Assembly: GCF_012044895.1 (NCBI RefSeq)
Contig: NZ_CP050695.1
Location: forward strand, 3,378,501-3,442,500
Direction of reading: 5' to 3'
DNA: 64,000 bases
Source of the DNA: Aquisalimonas sp. 2447
GTDB taxonomy: Bacteria > Pseudomonadota > Gammaproteobacteria > Nitrococcales > Aquisalimonadaceae
Shown here: positions 25,659-33,954 of the stretch, one piece after another
How the letters are laid out: each line of letters starts with the position of its first letter
Numbering within the stretch: position 1 is the stretch's first letter
Position numbers and translations under genes: made by a program
Notes under the pieces: generated by a model
The model's database searches: none
What the model was told of the DNA's origin: nothing
Seen by the model: only the letters and a program-made list of their open reading frames with translations

Positions 25659-26849
25659 TTACCCCTTCCTCGGTGTCCACACCACTTTCCGCTCCCCTTT
25701 CCAATACGCCATGGCGGCACGGGCGCAGGCAACGTTCAATAGAGTGAAGTAGTAGGGCACGGTTTTCCAGGCCGGGGCGTCGCTGACGTCAGTGGCGCGG
25801 TAGCCCTGCAGGGCCATGGTGTAGAAGGCGATCTGGGCGATGCCGGCCATGGCGTAGAGGGCGCCATCGTTGATGAGGATGAGGTTGGTGACGGCGACCA
25901 CGATGAGCGGGATGAACGCCAGGTAGCGCAGCAGCTTGTGGGAGATAAGCTGGAACGCGAACAAGCCGTAGCGGGCCGGGTTCATGAGGTGCGCCATGTC
26001 CTTGAGCGCCCACAGGGCGCGCAGCGTGACGCGCACGCGCATGGCGAACTCGCTGTCGTTGTCCTGGAGTGACGGTTCCTTTAACAGTGCCTCGGGCTCG
26101 TAGATGACGCGGCTCCCCTGCTCCACCACCTTCAGGGGCTGGACGAAGTCCGGGAGTTGTTCGGGGCGCAGGGGCTGGTAGAGGCTGCGGCGCATGGCGT
26201 CGATGCCGCCGTCCACGCCGACGATGGAGCCCATACGCGTCTCCTGCTCGCGGAGCCAGTTCTCGTATTTCATGTAGGCGCTGCAGCCGTCGCCCACCAG
26301 GGAGCCGTCTTCGTGGGTGTAGACCATCTTGCCGGTGACGTAGCCCACGTCCGGGTCGCTGAAGTTGCGGACGAGCTTGGCCAGGGCGTCCTTGGCCCAG
26401 AGGGAGTTGGCGTCGGCGAAGGCGAGGACATCGCCTGTGGCCATATCCGCCAGGGTGTTGATGCCTGCGGTCTTGCCCTGGCGGGGGGACTGGCGGTGCA
26501 GGCGGATGGGCACCGGGCTGTCCTGGGCGATGCGTTGGACGATTTCGTCAGTGCCATCAATGGATTCATCGGAGACGACGAGGATCTCGAGCCGGTCCCG
26601 CGGGTAGTCCTGCGCGAGCTTGTTGCGCAGGGTGGCCTCGATGACATCCGCCTCGTTGTGGGCTGGGATGAGGATGCTCACGGTGGGGTGGTGGTCCTCG
26701 GCCCAGGCGATGGGTCGGCCCCACTGGCCCAGCAACCGGACCAGGGCCGGGTAGCCAAGATAGATGTAGATGAGGACCAGCAGGGCCAGCCAGAAGACGA
26801 ACTCGAACACGCTTCTTTTCCTTGAACTTACGCGGCCGCGCCGCAGCAT
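25659..26849 (-). CDS. Membrane glycosyltransferase family 2
   Basis: 396 residues. One N-terminal membrane span (FVFWLALLVLIYIYLGYPALV), a GT-A catalytic domain (VSILIPAHNEADVIEATL, ILVVSDESIDGTDEIV, AFADANSLW as DxD-like motif, VTGKMVYTHEDGS, GIDAMRR), then two or three C-terminal spans (LLRYLAFIPLIVVAVTNLILI, ALYAMAGIAQIAFYTMAL). The layout resembles cellulose/hyaluronan-synthase-like GT2 enzymes, but the QxxRW motif of processive synthases is not evident, so it may be a single-addition or initiating enzyme. First gene of the glycosyltransferase block; a possible -24/-12 promoter lies about 100 bp upstream. Confidence 0.85.
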   Translation of the reverse strand: MLRRGRVSSRKRSVFEFVFWLALLVLIYIYLGYPALVRLLGQWGRPIAWAEDHHPTVSILIPAHNEADVIEATLRNKLAQDYPRDRLEILVVSDESIDGTDEIVQRIAQDSPVPIRLHRQSPRQGKTAGINTLADMATGDVLAFADANSLWAKDALAKLVRNFSDPDVGYVTGKMVYTHEDGSLVGDGCSAYMKYENWLREQETRMGSIVGVDGGIDAMRRSLYQPLRPEQLPDFVQPLKVVEQGSRVIYEPEALLKEPSLQDNDSEFAMRVRVTLRALWALKDMAHLMNPARYGLFAFQLISHKLLRYLAFIPLIVVAVTNLILINDGALYAMAGIAQIAFYTMALQGYRATDVSDAPAWKTVPYYFTLLNVACARAAMAYWKGERKVVWTPRKG

Positions 26850-26947
26850 GCTCGCAGGGGGCGCCCACCGCGCGCGCGTAAAAACATCAGGATACTACGG
26901 CTGAATCATGGATGCGGGCAAACGCCATTGCCCGCCGGTTCCGGCCC

Positions 26948-26963
26948 AGCAATACCTGAGCCG
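26948..26963 (-). promoter_or_regulatory. Weak candidate sigma-54 (-24/-12) promoter
   Basis: On the minus strand it reads CGGCTCAGGTATTGCT: GG and GC at the required 10-bp spacing and a perfect TTGCT -12 element, but the -24 element differs from TGGCACG at three positions. It lies ~100 bp upstream of the membrane glycosyltransferase start and downstream of the terminator at 27013-27041, so it could start the glycosyltransferase operon. Confidence 0.35.
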
Positions 26964-27012
26964 GAACATCACCAGTCAAGGCGCTGCGCACCGTGCCTGG
27001 CGGCGTGCCAGC

Positions 27013-27041
27013 AAAAAAAACGGCAGCCAAGGGCTGCCGTT
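27013..27041 (-). terminator. Rho-independent terminator of PEP-CTERM gene
   Basis: On the minus strand: stem ACGGCAGCC / GGCTGCCGT with a CTT-type loop, followed by eight T. It lies ~46 bp after the stop of the PEP-CTERM gene at 27087. The strongest terminator in the window. Confidence 0.92.
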
Positions 27042-27086
27042 CAGGAGTATTACCGTCTTACTCAGCTTCTCGTGATCGCGCCTCGG

Positions 27087-27794
27087 TTAAGCACGCTTAC
27101 GCAGACGGGTCGCAAGACCCAAGCCGAGGAGGCCGACGCCAAGAAGACCAAGCGCACCCGGCGCGGGAACATCCGCGCTGACAGAGTCCAAGGATACATC
27201 GAGCGCAGAGGTCTTTGTGCCGTCGATTTCCAGGCGTGCCCCTGTGATGCCCTCAAGCAGATCCAGGTCGGAGAACAGATTGAACGACTGCCTGACAGGA
27301 TCCCCGCCACCCACGTCTGCAACCTCGTCGATCATCCCGCCGTCGGACGCCACCTCAGTAGAGGTTCCACCATCGTTAAAGAGGGTGAACGTGAAAGGCG
27401 TGGCGTCTTCACTCTGGTTAATCGCGAACACCAGACGTAACGGGGTGGAGAAGTCCATCTCGTCGAAGGTCCATGTCGTCCAGCTTCTCGCGAACGTCTG
27501 AGCATCTTGGCTGTGACTCAACGAACCGTTCATAGAACCGTTCATAACCCGAATCGTCGCGTCGCCGCCGCTGTTTTCCAGGTTTTTTATTTCCAAGCCA
27601 CGTTGCGCGTTCGTCAGGTCCGTGTCAGAGATCGCGATCTCATCAGACTGAACAGTCTCACCTAAACTTGCAGTCGCCTCCTGCCTATCTTCTTCGGGGT
27701 CACTAAACCCATCGAAGAGCAGAGTCGCCTGAGCTGGCGCAGTCAACGCCAGGCCACTGACAATTGACATTCCAAGTATCCAAGTCTTTTTCAT
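27087..27794 (-). CDS. PEP-CTERM sorting domain protein (P-A-P variant)
   Basis: 235 residues. The ATG at 27794 is preferred: GGAGGAAG lies 9 bp upstream and a signal peptide starts there (MKKTWILGMSIVSGLALTAPAQA). The mature part is acidic and beta-rich (TLLFDGFSDPEEDRQEA...). The C-terminus is a PEP-CTERM tripartite signal: VPAPGALGLLGVG, hydrophobic helix GLLGLGLA, then RLRKRA. Exosortase is expected to cleave at this motif and pass the protein to the cell surface/EPS. The motif is P-A-P here rather than P-E-P. It has its own sigma-54 promoter (27888-27903) and terminator, so it is monocistronic. Confidence 0.9.
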   Translation of the reverse strand: MKKTWILGMSIVSGLALTAPAQATLLFDGFSDPEEDRQEATASLGETVQSDEIAISDTDLTNAQRGLEIKNLENSGGDATIRVMNGSMNGSLSHSQDAQTFARSWTTWTFDEMDFSTPLRLVFAINQSEDATPFTFTLFNDGGTSTEVASDGGMIDEVADVGGGDPVRQSFNLFSDLDLLEGITGARLEIDGTKTSALDVSLDSVSADVPAPGALGLLGVGLLGLGLATRLRKRA

Positions 27795-27887
27795 ATCGTA
27801 CTTCCTCCACCCTTCGGGGCGATTGACCACCACCATGACTGGCGGTGGAGTGTTTCAAATCACGTATTTTTCTTCCATATACTGGGA

Positions 27888-27903
27888 AGCAAGCTTCGGG
27901 CCA
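27888..27903 (-). promoter_or_regulatory. Sigma-54 (-24/-12) promoter of PEP-CTERM gene
   Basis: Minus-strand TGGCCCGAAGCTTGCT matches TGGCACG-N4-TTGCW at every defined position but one. It is ~94 bp upstream of the start at 27794. The two other PEP-CTERM genes in the window have the same type of promoter. PrsR (36066-37433) is the obvious candidate activator. Confidence 0.85.
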
Positions 27904-28265
27904 GATCTATTAAAACCTTTTTTATCATGCCTTTACGAATACAGCGTGAACGAGCGGCAATGCATGCGTAAAGATGTCTGACAGTGGCGTGGGCGCTGAT
28001 GGTGTGGGCGCTAGCAATTTTGCGGATCAGCACGCCCCAACCAACCGAACCAGAAGTAACAAGAAACGCCCATTGCTCAGGAGACTATGCCCGCAATGCA
28101 AGCCGTGCACCGCCGGTCACCGGTAGCCAGCGTCAGTGCTGTAAAGTGAATCGACAAACTTGGAAGCGTCCGGTGAGCACCGCCTTCCTGTTGTATCGGT
28201 GATTGCCGATGATCGCGTCTCCATGGGTGAAGTGGGCGCCGGATAGGTGTCCACCTGGAGGCGAA
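27904..28265. other. Intergenic region; left boundary of IS66 relative not found
   Basis: About 360 bp. The part nearest 27904 is upstream of the sigma-54 promoter and may hold PrsR-binding sites, which I cannot define. I searched for a GTAAGC-type IS66 terminus before 28266 and found none, so the left end of the IS66 relative is degraded or divergent. No gene seen. Confidence 0.5.
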
Positions 28266-28664
28266 GTGGACACCAACGAAGAACACACTCGGGCCGCTGG
28301 CGGCGACAGGCGCCGGCGTTTCACGCTCGGCTACAAGAGGCGAGTGGTGGAGGAGACGCTGGCCGACGGCGGCTCAGTGTCGGTGGTCGCCCGCCGCCAC
28401 GACGTCCACGCCAACCAGCTCTTCAAGTGGCGCAAGCTCTACCGGGAGGGTCTGCTGAAGGAGACGACGGGCACGAGCGCGGCGGCACTTGTGCCCATCC
28501 ACGTGGCCGAGGCGCCTGCCGCTGCGGCGGCCGAGCGGCAGCGGTCCCCGAGGCCGGGTGATGGGGAGTTGGAGATCACCTTGAGCGGCGGCCATCGGGT
28601 GGTCGTGCGGGGCGACGCCGACGGTGCGGCGCTGCGCGTGGCCCTGGAGGTGCTGAGCCGATGA
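28266..28664 (+). CDS. tnpA: IS66-type TnpA (OrfA) protein
   Basis: 132 residues from GTG at 28266. Helix-turn-helix N-terminus typical of IS66/IS3 OrfA: RRRFTLGYKRRVVEETLADGGSVSVVARRHDVHANQLFKWRKLYREG, then an Ala/Arg-rich linker and a C-terminal ELEITLSGGHRVVVRGDADGAALRVALEVL segment. Overlaps the next gene by 4 nt. A full-length OrfA, unlike the 68-residue one of copies A/B. Confidence 0.82.
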   Translation: MDTNEEHTRAAGGDRRRRFTLGYKRRVVEETLADGGSVSVVARRHDVHANQLFKWRKLYREGLLKETTGTSAAALVPIHVAEAPAAAAAERQRSPRPGDGELEITLSGGHRVVVRGDADGAALRVALEVLSR

Positions 28665-29311
28665 TGGCGCCACCGACCGGCACGCGCATCTACCTGGTCG
28701 CCGGTTTCACGGACATGCGCAAGGGCTTCGACGGGCTCGCGGCGATGGTCGCGCACCGGTTGAGCAAGGATCCGTTCTCGGGGCAGATCTTTGTCTTCCG
28801 CGGCCGGCGCGGGGACCGCATCAAGGTGCTGTGGTGGGACGGCCAGGGGCTGTGCCTGTATGCCAAGCGCCTGGAGCGAGGCCGGTTTGTGTGGCCACGC
28901 CATGAACACGGTGCGGTTCACCTCACCTGGTTCACCGACAAGCTTCAGCGCGTCTCGGCGAATTCGACCTTCGCGGTGGCGGTGCGCTATGCGCTTGAGC
29001 GCTGGTCGGCACTGACACGCTACCGCGACGACGGCCGGGTGGAGATCGACAACAACGCCGCCGAGCGGGCGCTGCGCACTGTCGCGCTTGGCCGCAAGAA
29101 CTACCTCTTCGCCGGCTACGACCGGGGCGGGGATAGTGCGGCGCTGATCTACAGCCTCATCGGCACCGCCCGGCTGAATGGCGTCGATCCCTACGCCTCC
29201 CTCAGGGCGGTGCTCGAGCGTATCGGTGCACATCCGATCAACCGCATCGACGAGCTGCTGCCCTGGAACATGGCTCTGGGCACCGAGCGGGGCCACGCGC
29301 AGGCGGCCTGA
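28661..29311 (+). CDS. TnpB-TnpC chimera (IS66 internal-deletion product)
   Basis: 216 residues. Residues 1-~89 are TnpB (IYLVAGFTDMRKGFDGLAAMV, IFVFRGRRGDRIKVLWWDGQGLCLYAKRLERGRFVWP). From about residue 90 the sequence is the TnpC C-terminus (YALERWSALTRYRDDGRVEIDNNAAERALRTVALGRKNYLFAGYDRGG ... RIDELLPWN). The junction is in frame, so a stable fusion protein could be made. It keeps only the last acidic residue region (DNNAAER) of the DDE site and cannot be a transposase. It could bind element ends or other TnpB/TnpC proteins; this is inference. Confidence 0.82.
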   Translation: MMAPPTGTRIYLVAGFTDMRKGFDGLAAMVAHRLSKDPFSGQIFVFRGRRGDRIKVLWWDGQGLCLYAKRLERGRFVWPRHEHGAVHLTWFTDKLQRVSANSTFAVAVRYALERWSALTRYRDDGRVEIDNNAAERALRTVALGRKNYLFAGYDRGGDSAALIYSLIGTARLNGVDPYASLRAVLERIGAHPINRIDELLPWNMALGTERGHAQAA

Positions 29312-29327
29312 TCCGCCAGGGGGATCT

Positions 29328-29570
29328 ATGGCGCACATCACTGACCTTGATCTACCGAATATCGAGGAGCTGCTCGCCGGTGAGGGCAGCATCGATATCG
29401 GGTACAAATACCCGATCGGCGAGGTCGCGGTGGCAACCGACCAACATCAGGCGCTCGCCGTGCTCCGGCGCCGCGACACCGAATCCCTCGCCGAGACCCT
29501 CCTGCGGCTTGATGCGGCCGTGGCGACCGCTATGGAACACGGCGAGTTCACCGACGAGATCAACCGCTGA
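29328..29570 (+). CDS. Small acidic protein associated with the IS66 relative
   Basis: 80 residues (MAHITDLDLPNIEELLAGEGSIDIGYKYPIGEVAVATDQHQ...), good ribosome site AGGGGG 6 bp upstream. It lies between the chimera and the presumed IS66 right end, so it is carried by the element. I do not recognise a domain. Small proteins in this position occur in some IS66 subgroups; function unknown. Confidence 0.6.
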   Translation: MAHITDLDLPNIEELLAGEGSIDIGYKYPIGEVAVATDQHQALAVLRRRDTESLAETLLRLDAAVATAMEHGEFTDEINR

Positions 29571-29732
29571 GCCCCTAAACCCTCTGACCGCAAGACGGTC
29601 ATCACCGGGTGCTTACGCCGCAGCTACGTCGTCTCACTCTTGGTGTTCTGTGAAGTGTCCGCTCTTTTCAGCGGCGCACATCTGTTACACCGGGGCAATC
29701 AATAACAAGCAATGAACTGAGGGCGAGAGCCG

Positions 29733-31439
29733 ATGCAACGGAGCGGCTTCACGTGGACGAAACTGGGCGGTGTGGCACTGACCATTTTCGCCCTACTCCT
29801 GATGGCGGGCTGCTTCAGTAGCGGAAGCGGCGGCGGAGGGAGTTCGGGCGGTGACGAACCCACAGCACCCGACTGGGTGGACGTCCCGACCGCGCCGGAT
29901 GGGAGCGACGACGCCCTGGATGAGGTTGCCATCGAAGAGCTTCAGGTTCTGGCCAGCAGGGACTCTGTGGTAGAAGGCCGTACGGTTCGCCTGACGGCGT
30001 TGGCGCTCTACGAAGACGGCTCCGAGGACAACGTCACTGAGCAGGCCGAATGGGAAGTCCAGACGGACGGCGATGCCGTCGCAGTGCGGCTCGACGGGTT
30101 GGACGATGGCCAGCAGCTCGTCCGCGGCATGCAGGCCGGGCAATCCGCCGGTGTTTCGGCGTCGTTTGGCGGCGTCTCCGGGGGTACGACCATCTCGGTG
30201 GTGGCACCGAGTATCGAGACACTGGAAATTCGGCCGACAGAGCCTCGGCCGGTGCGCGTCGCGGTGGGCTCATCCGTGCAGCTCACGGCCGTTGGATCGT
30301 TCGAAAACGAGACAACGGATGACTTAACGGGCGATGTGGCGTGGCAATCGGCCAACACGGACATTGCCAACGTGGCAGACGGCTTGGTCAACGCAGAGCA
30401 AGCAGGCACTGCGGTCATTACCGCGACCTACGATGGTGAGAACGGCCAGGGCGACGCGGATGCAACCGTCGACATCGAAGTCTTCGATCCGGGTGCGGTG
30501 GAGGCCATTCGACTGACCACCGGGGAATGCGGCGGCTCTGACGACCTTTCAGTGATTAACGTGGACCGCAGCCAGGTACTCGGCATCGTCGCCTGCGCAG
30601 AATACGAAGGTGATCAATCAGCCGAGAACATCTCGGACGTGGCCACCTGGGGGGTCGCGGAAAACGATGAGAGCGTTGCCCGGATCGAGTCCGTCGGCGG
30701 TGATCCGGCGTCGGCTAGGATCGCTGGGGTGACTGCGGGTGATGCGGCGCTCACGGTCGCCTTCGGTGGCGTTGAGAAGCAGGCGACGATTTCAGTCGAT
30801 CCAGCCGAGAACCAGCCCGGTGCCCTGTCTTTGAGGGCACGACCCGATGTGATTCTGGCCGGGGCGGACGACCCAACGGAGATCACCGCGGCGGTGCGGG
30901 CCAACGATCCGGAGACGGGAGTGATCTCCGAGAGGCAGGATCTGACGCTGACGGTCAGCCCCACTGGGGTTCTTGGTCAGGTGCCGGGCACGCTTGAGGC
31001 GCACCCGGACGGCGGGATTGCCACTGGCAGCTTCAGCGCGTCAGCGACCGCTGATAACCCGACGCTGGTGCGGCTCGGTGCAAGGCTGCCGGGGACGATC
31101 CTTGAGCGGCGGATTCCGCTTCGGGTTGTGACGGATTTCGGGCAGATCTTCCAGCGCTATGGGGCGATTCATCCGGATCGGCGTGAACTCATCGCGATCC
31201 TCATCGTGAATACGTCGAACCGGCCGTTCGACGTGGAAAACCTGGAAGTGCAACCGGCGAACCAACTGATCGACCCGTCGGAGCTGATTTTCCAGACGGT
31301 CCCGGCTGGCTCCTCCATTTTCCAGATTGTTGAGCTCCCGAGCGACGACTATCTGGACCAGGAAAACGTTGAGTTGCGCTTCAACCTGATCGAGCCCAGG
31401 ACGCAGGAGCAGTTTTCGGTGAGTGTGCGGTTTTTCTGA
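29733..31439 (+). CDS. Lipoprotein with bacterial Ig-like repeats
   Basis: 568 residues. Lipoprotein signal with lipobox LLMAGC (Cys about residue 27), followed by a Ser/Gly-rich flexible tether (FSSGSGGGGSSGGDE). Two to three Ig-like (BIG2-type) modules: EIRPTEPRPVRVAVGSSVQLTAVGSFEN...WQSANTDIANVADGLVNAEQAGTAVITATY, and repeats around residues 60-150 and 255-350. The C-terminal ~170 residues are beta-rich without a family match. Probably anchored in the outer membrane, with a role in surface adhesion or EPS retention suggested by context only. Starts with GAGGGCGAGAG upstream of the ATG. Confidence 0.78.
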   Translation: MQRSGFTWTKLGGVALTIFALLLMAGCFSSGSGGGGSSGGDEPTAPDWVDVPTAPDGSDDALDEVAIEELQVLASRDSVVEGRTVRLTALALYEDGSEDNVTEQAEWEVQTDGDAVAVRLDGLDDGQQLVRGMQAGQSAGVSASFGGVSGGTTISVVAPSIETLEIRPTEPRPVRVAVGSSVQLTAVGSFENETTDDLTGDVAWQSANTDIANVADGLVNAEQAGTAVITATYDGENGQGDADATVDIEVFDPGAVEAIRLTTGECGGSDDLSVINVDRSQVLGIVACAEYEGDQSAENISDVATWGVAENDESVARIESVGGDPASARIAGVTAGDAALTVAFGGVEKQATISVDPAENQPGALSLRARPDVILAGADDPTEITAAVRANDPETGVISERQDLTLTVSPTGVLGQVPGTLEAHPDGGIATGSFSASATADNPTLVRLGARLPGTILERRIPLRVVTDFGQIFQRYGAIHPDRRELIAILIVNTSNRPFDVENLEVQPANQLIDPSELIFQTVPAGSSIFQIVELPSDDYLDQENVELRFNLIEPRTQEQFSVSVRFF

Positions 31440-31492
31440 GCTAAAGGAGCTCATCGAAGCCCGCAATGGTGGAGTCGCGCCAGTGGCGCTGG

Positions 31493-32659
31493 TTAGAGCG
31501 GTTCCGCGCCTTCGTTGAGGATGTTCAGGTAGCGGCGATAGACGAAGATCCGGTCTCGCTGGCGGCCGGTGATCTCCTCGACGATCCCTAACTCTTCCAG
31601 AGCATCGATGGCGCGACCGGCCGTGGGGGCGGCGACGCCAGTACGCCGGCGAATATCCTTGATGGACGCCACCGGTCGCGACCGGAACGCGTTGAATACC
31701 CGCAGGGTGTTCGGCGCAGAGCGCCCGAGGCTGTGGATGCGGGCAGCGTCTTCCTGGAATAGGGCCACCAGCCGATTCGCCGTTTCAACGGCACCGGTTG
31801 CCGTGGTACGGACACCCTCCAGGAAGAAATCAAGCCACGCTTCCCAATCAGCGTCATAGCGCACGGTATCGAGAAGCCGGTAGTACTCTGCACGGTTCTG
31901 CTTGAAGTAGAGACTCAGGTACAGCAGGGGCTCGTGCAGGATGCCGTCCTGATGGAGCGTGAGCGCGATCAGGAGTCGGCCGATTCGGCCGTTCCCGTCC
32001 AGAAAGGGGTGGATTGTCTCGAACTGCACATGCGCGAGAGCGGCCTTGATGAGTGCCGAGAATGGAAGGTTTTCGTCATGGAGAAAAACCTCGAGGGCGG
32101 CCATGGCATCCTCGACATAATCTGGCGGCGGCGGCACGAACTGCGCGTTTCCGGGCCGTGTCCCACCGATCCAGTTCTGGCTTCGACGGAATTCTCCTGG
32201 CTGCTTCTCCGCGCCGCGGCCGCGGGCCAGCAGTAGCTCGTGCATCTCGCGTATAAGGCGGTTAGACAACGGGAAGCCGCTGCGCAGTCGATACAAGCCG
32301 TGCGTCAGGGCAGCGATGTAGTTGGATACTTCCACCACATCGTCGAAGGGCACGCCTGGCGCTTCATCCAGTTCGAAAAGCAGGAGATCGGAGAAGGACG
32401 ACTGCGTGCCTTCGATCTGGCTGGAGACCAGTGCCTCTCGCCGGATATAGGCGTAGAGGAACAGATCGGGCTCGGGGAGAAGCTGGGTGATGGAATCCAG
32501 CCGCCCGCACGCGACCAGTGCCTGCTCATGCATTCGGGCACGTTGCCCGGTCACCTCGGGTCCTGGGTTAGGGGGCAGTGGATGGGGTACGAACGCATGG
32601 ATCGCTTCTCCGCCCAAGTGTCTTGTGTCGTACTCGCCCGTCGTGCCGCGCTGCGCCAT
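31493..32659 (-). CDS. Fic family protein with C-terminal winged helix
   Basis: 388 residues from ATG 32659 (AGGTGAG just upstream). N-terminal inhibitory-type motif SSQIEG at 79-84 (class II arrangement, (S/T)xxxE(G/N)), then the Fic core with HPFLDGNGRIGR at 217-228: catalytic His and the phosphate-binding loop intact. The C-terminal ~70 residues form a winged-helix DNA-binding segment (RPVASIKDIRRRTGVAAPTAGRAIDALEELGIVEEI). Fic enzymes transfer AMP or other nucleotide moieties to Ser/Thr/Tyr of target proteins; the target here is unknown. The palindrome at 32687-32716 next to the start suggests autoregulation. Confidence 0.9.
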   Translation of the reverse strand: MAQRGTTGEYDTRHLGGEAIHAFVPHPLPPNPGPEVTGQRARMHEQALVACGRLDSITQLLPEPDLFLYAYIRREALVSSQIEGTQSSFSDLLLFELDEAPGVPFDDVVEVSNYIAALTHGLYRLRSGFPLSNRLIREMHELLLARGRGAEKQPGEFRRSQNWIGGTRPGNAQFVPPPPDYVEDAMAALEVFLHDENLPFSALIKAALAHVQFETIHPFLDGNGRIGRLLIALTLHQDGILHEPLLYLSLYFKQNRAEYYRLLDTVRYDADWEAWLDFFLEGVRTTATGAVETANRLVALFQEDAARIHSLGRSAPNTLRVFNAFRSRPVASIKDIRRRTGVAAPTAGRAIDALEELGIVEEITGRQRDRIFVYRRYLNILNEGAEPL

Positions 32660-32686
32660 TGTTCTCACCTGTTGGAACTCAAGCCT

Positions 32687-32716
32687 TATTAACACTTTCT
32701 GGCTTTCGTGTTAATA
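32687..32716. promoter_or_regulatory. Palindromic operator upstream of fic
   Basis: Perfect inverted repeat TATTAACAC - 12 bp - GTGTTAATA, beginning 28 bp upstream of the Fic start codon. Arms of 9 bp with an AT-rich centre-facing edge are typical of a dimeric winged-helix or HTH regulator. The Fic protein's own C-terminal winged helix is the nearest candidate to bind it. Confidence 0.7.
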
Positions 32717-32850
32717 GCAAGACGGCTTAGTTACGGTTGTGAAAATAGCGGAGGATGCGCTGTCATGCCGGCAGAGTGAGTGCGGTTTTCGGGTTGGGTG
32801 GTTCGCCACGGGCTCCGCTGCTGGGAGCGGCGCGGGCCGCGACCATGGAC

Positions 32851-32877
32851 GGTGCATCGAGATGCACCCTACGGGTG
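32851..32877. repeat. REP-like palindrome, family iii
   Basis: GGTGCATC-GA-GATGCACC followed by CTACGGGTG. Same unit as at 57939-57965 and (inverted) 57991-58013, and a decayed one at 42391-42417. Overlaps the last codons of the deacetylase gene. Confidence 0.8.
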
Positions 32878-33765
32878 GGCGGCTTTACTGGCGGGTTCCG
32901 CGGGGGTGACCGGATGGAGGTCGTATTCCGCCAGGGTTTCCGTGACGGTGCCGAACTTGAAGCTGGCCAGGAGCTTGTCCAGCCGCGCGTGACACCTGTG
33001 CAGGTTATTGTAGTGGCGGAAGCGGGATTTCCAGCTCAGGCCGGGGACGCGGGGCTGCTCGGGGTCCACTTCCCAGGGGTGCAGGTAGAAGATGAACGGC
33101 TGGTTGCGGCGGTTGATGCTGCCCAGGCCCCATTTGCTGAACCAGTAGGGGAACAGCCGGAAGTACCCTCCCCCGGCCACGGGAATCCGCTGGCCGGCCA
33201 GCCGCGCCGTCGACAGCGGGAACTCCACCAACTCGTAGCCGGCATCCGAGGTGAAGCGGTACGGGTGATCCGGGATGTCCGGCATGCCGTAGGTGTCGTG
33301 ACGGATGGGGAAGAGGCTCGAGTCCCAGGTGAAGCCCAGCTCACCGAGAATATCCAGCGCCCAGCGGGATTTCGGGGTGATGGAATAGCTGGCCGCCCGG
33401 TACCCGGTGACGTGCTGGCCGGTGAGATCCTCCAGAAGCACTTTCGAGCGGTAGGTTTCCTCGCGGAAGACGTCCGGCGTCTGGTTGTAGATGAGCTGGT
33501 GGCTGTAGCCGTGGGAGGCGATCTCGTGGCCGGCGGCGTGGATGCGCCTGATCAGCTCCGGATGCCGCTCGGCCACCCACCCCAGCACGAAGAACGTGCC
33601 GCGCACACCGTGCTTTGCGTAGAGATTCAGGAAGCTCTCGGTGTTGCGCTCCACCCGCCGCGGCCACTGCTCCCACTCGCTCGGATCAATGACTTCCGAG
33701 AGCGCGTTGACGTGGAAGTAGTCCTCGACGTCGAGGGTCAAGGCGTTGGTGATGGGTTTCGTCAT
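32869..33765 (-). CDS. Exosortase/PEP-CTERM-associated polysaccharide deacetylase
   Basis: 298 residues, CE4-type. Start at 33765: MTKPITNALTLDVEDYFHVNAL, which is the characteristic N-terminus of the exosortase-linked deacetylase family (LDVEDYF replaces the TFDDG catalytic Asp pair). His-pair motif in EIASHGYSHQLIY (~residues 85-97), and SLFPIRHDTYG, HPWEVDPEQPRV later. It removes acetyl groups from EPS sugars. Upstream frame in the same direction is non-coding. Divergent from prsK, a normal position in these loci. The C-terminus ends in a short Pro/Ala-rich tail that overlaps a REP palindrome. Confidence 0.93.
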   Translation of the reverse strand: MTKPITNALTLDVEDYFHVNALSEVIDPSEWEQWPRRVERNTESFLNLYAKHGVRGTFFVLGWVAERHPELIRRIHAAGHEIASHGYSHQLIYNQTPDVFREETYRSKVLLEDLTGQHVTGYRAASYSITPKSRWALDILGELGFTWDSSLFPIRHDTYGMPDIPDHPYRFTSDAGYELVEFPLSTARLAGQRIPVAGGGYFRLFPYWFSKWGLGSINRRNQPFIFYLHPWEVDPEQPRVPGLSWKSRFRHYNNLHRCHARLDKLLASFKFGTVTETLAEYDLHPVTPAEPASKAAHP

Positions 33766-33954
33766 GGGTGAGCCGGACAGTGGAAAACGATTTCGTGATG
33801 ATACAGGGATGACGGCCGGTTTTGGAGTGACCGCCCGTGAGGGCTGAAGAAGCCCCACTCTTCCGTGCCTTCCCTCGTGTAGAATGATCGGTAAAGACGC
33901 GGCCGGGGCGGACATGGTGGTCGGACTCGCCAGAGACGTTATGCAGGGTGCGCC

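Larger units (their letters stand above)
28266..29617 (+). mobile_element. Degenerate IS66-family element with tnpB::tnpC fusion
   Basis: An IS66 relative different from copies A and B. It has tnpA, then a single frame joining the N-terminus of TnpB to the C-terminus of TnpC, then a small extra gene. The right end is probably GGGTGCTTAC (29608-29617), whose complement GTAAGCACCC fits the IS66 GTAA terminus. Most of tnpC, including the first catalytic Asp residues, is gone, so the element is not autonomous. The left end is not identified; I placed it at the tnpA start. Confidence 0.75.
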
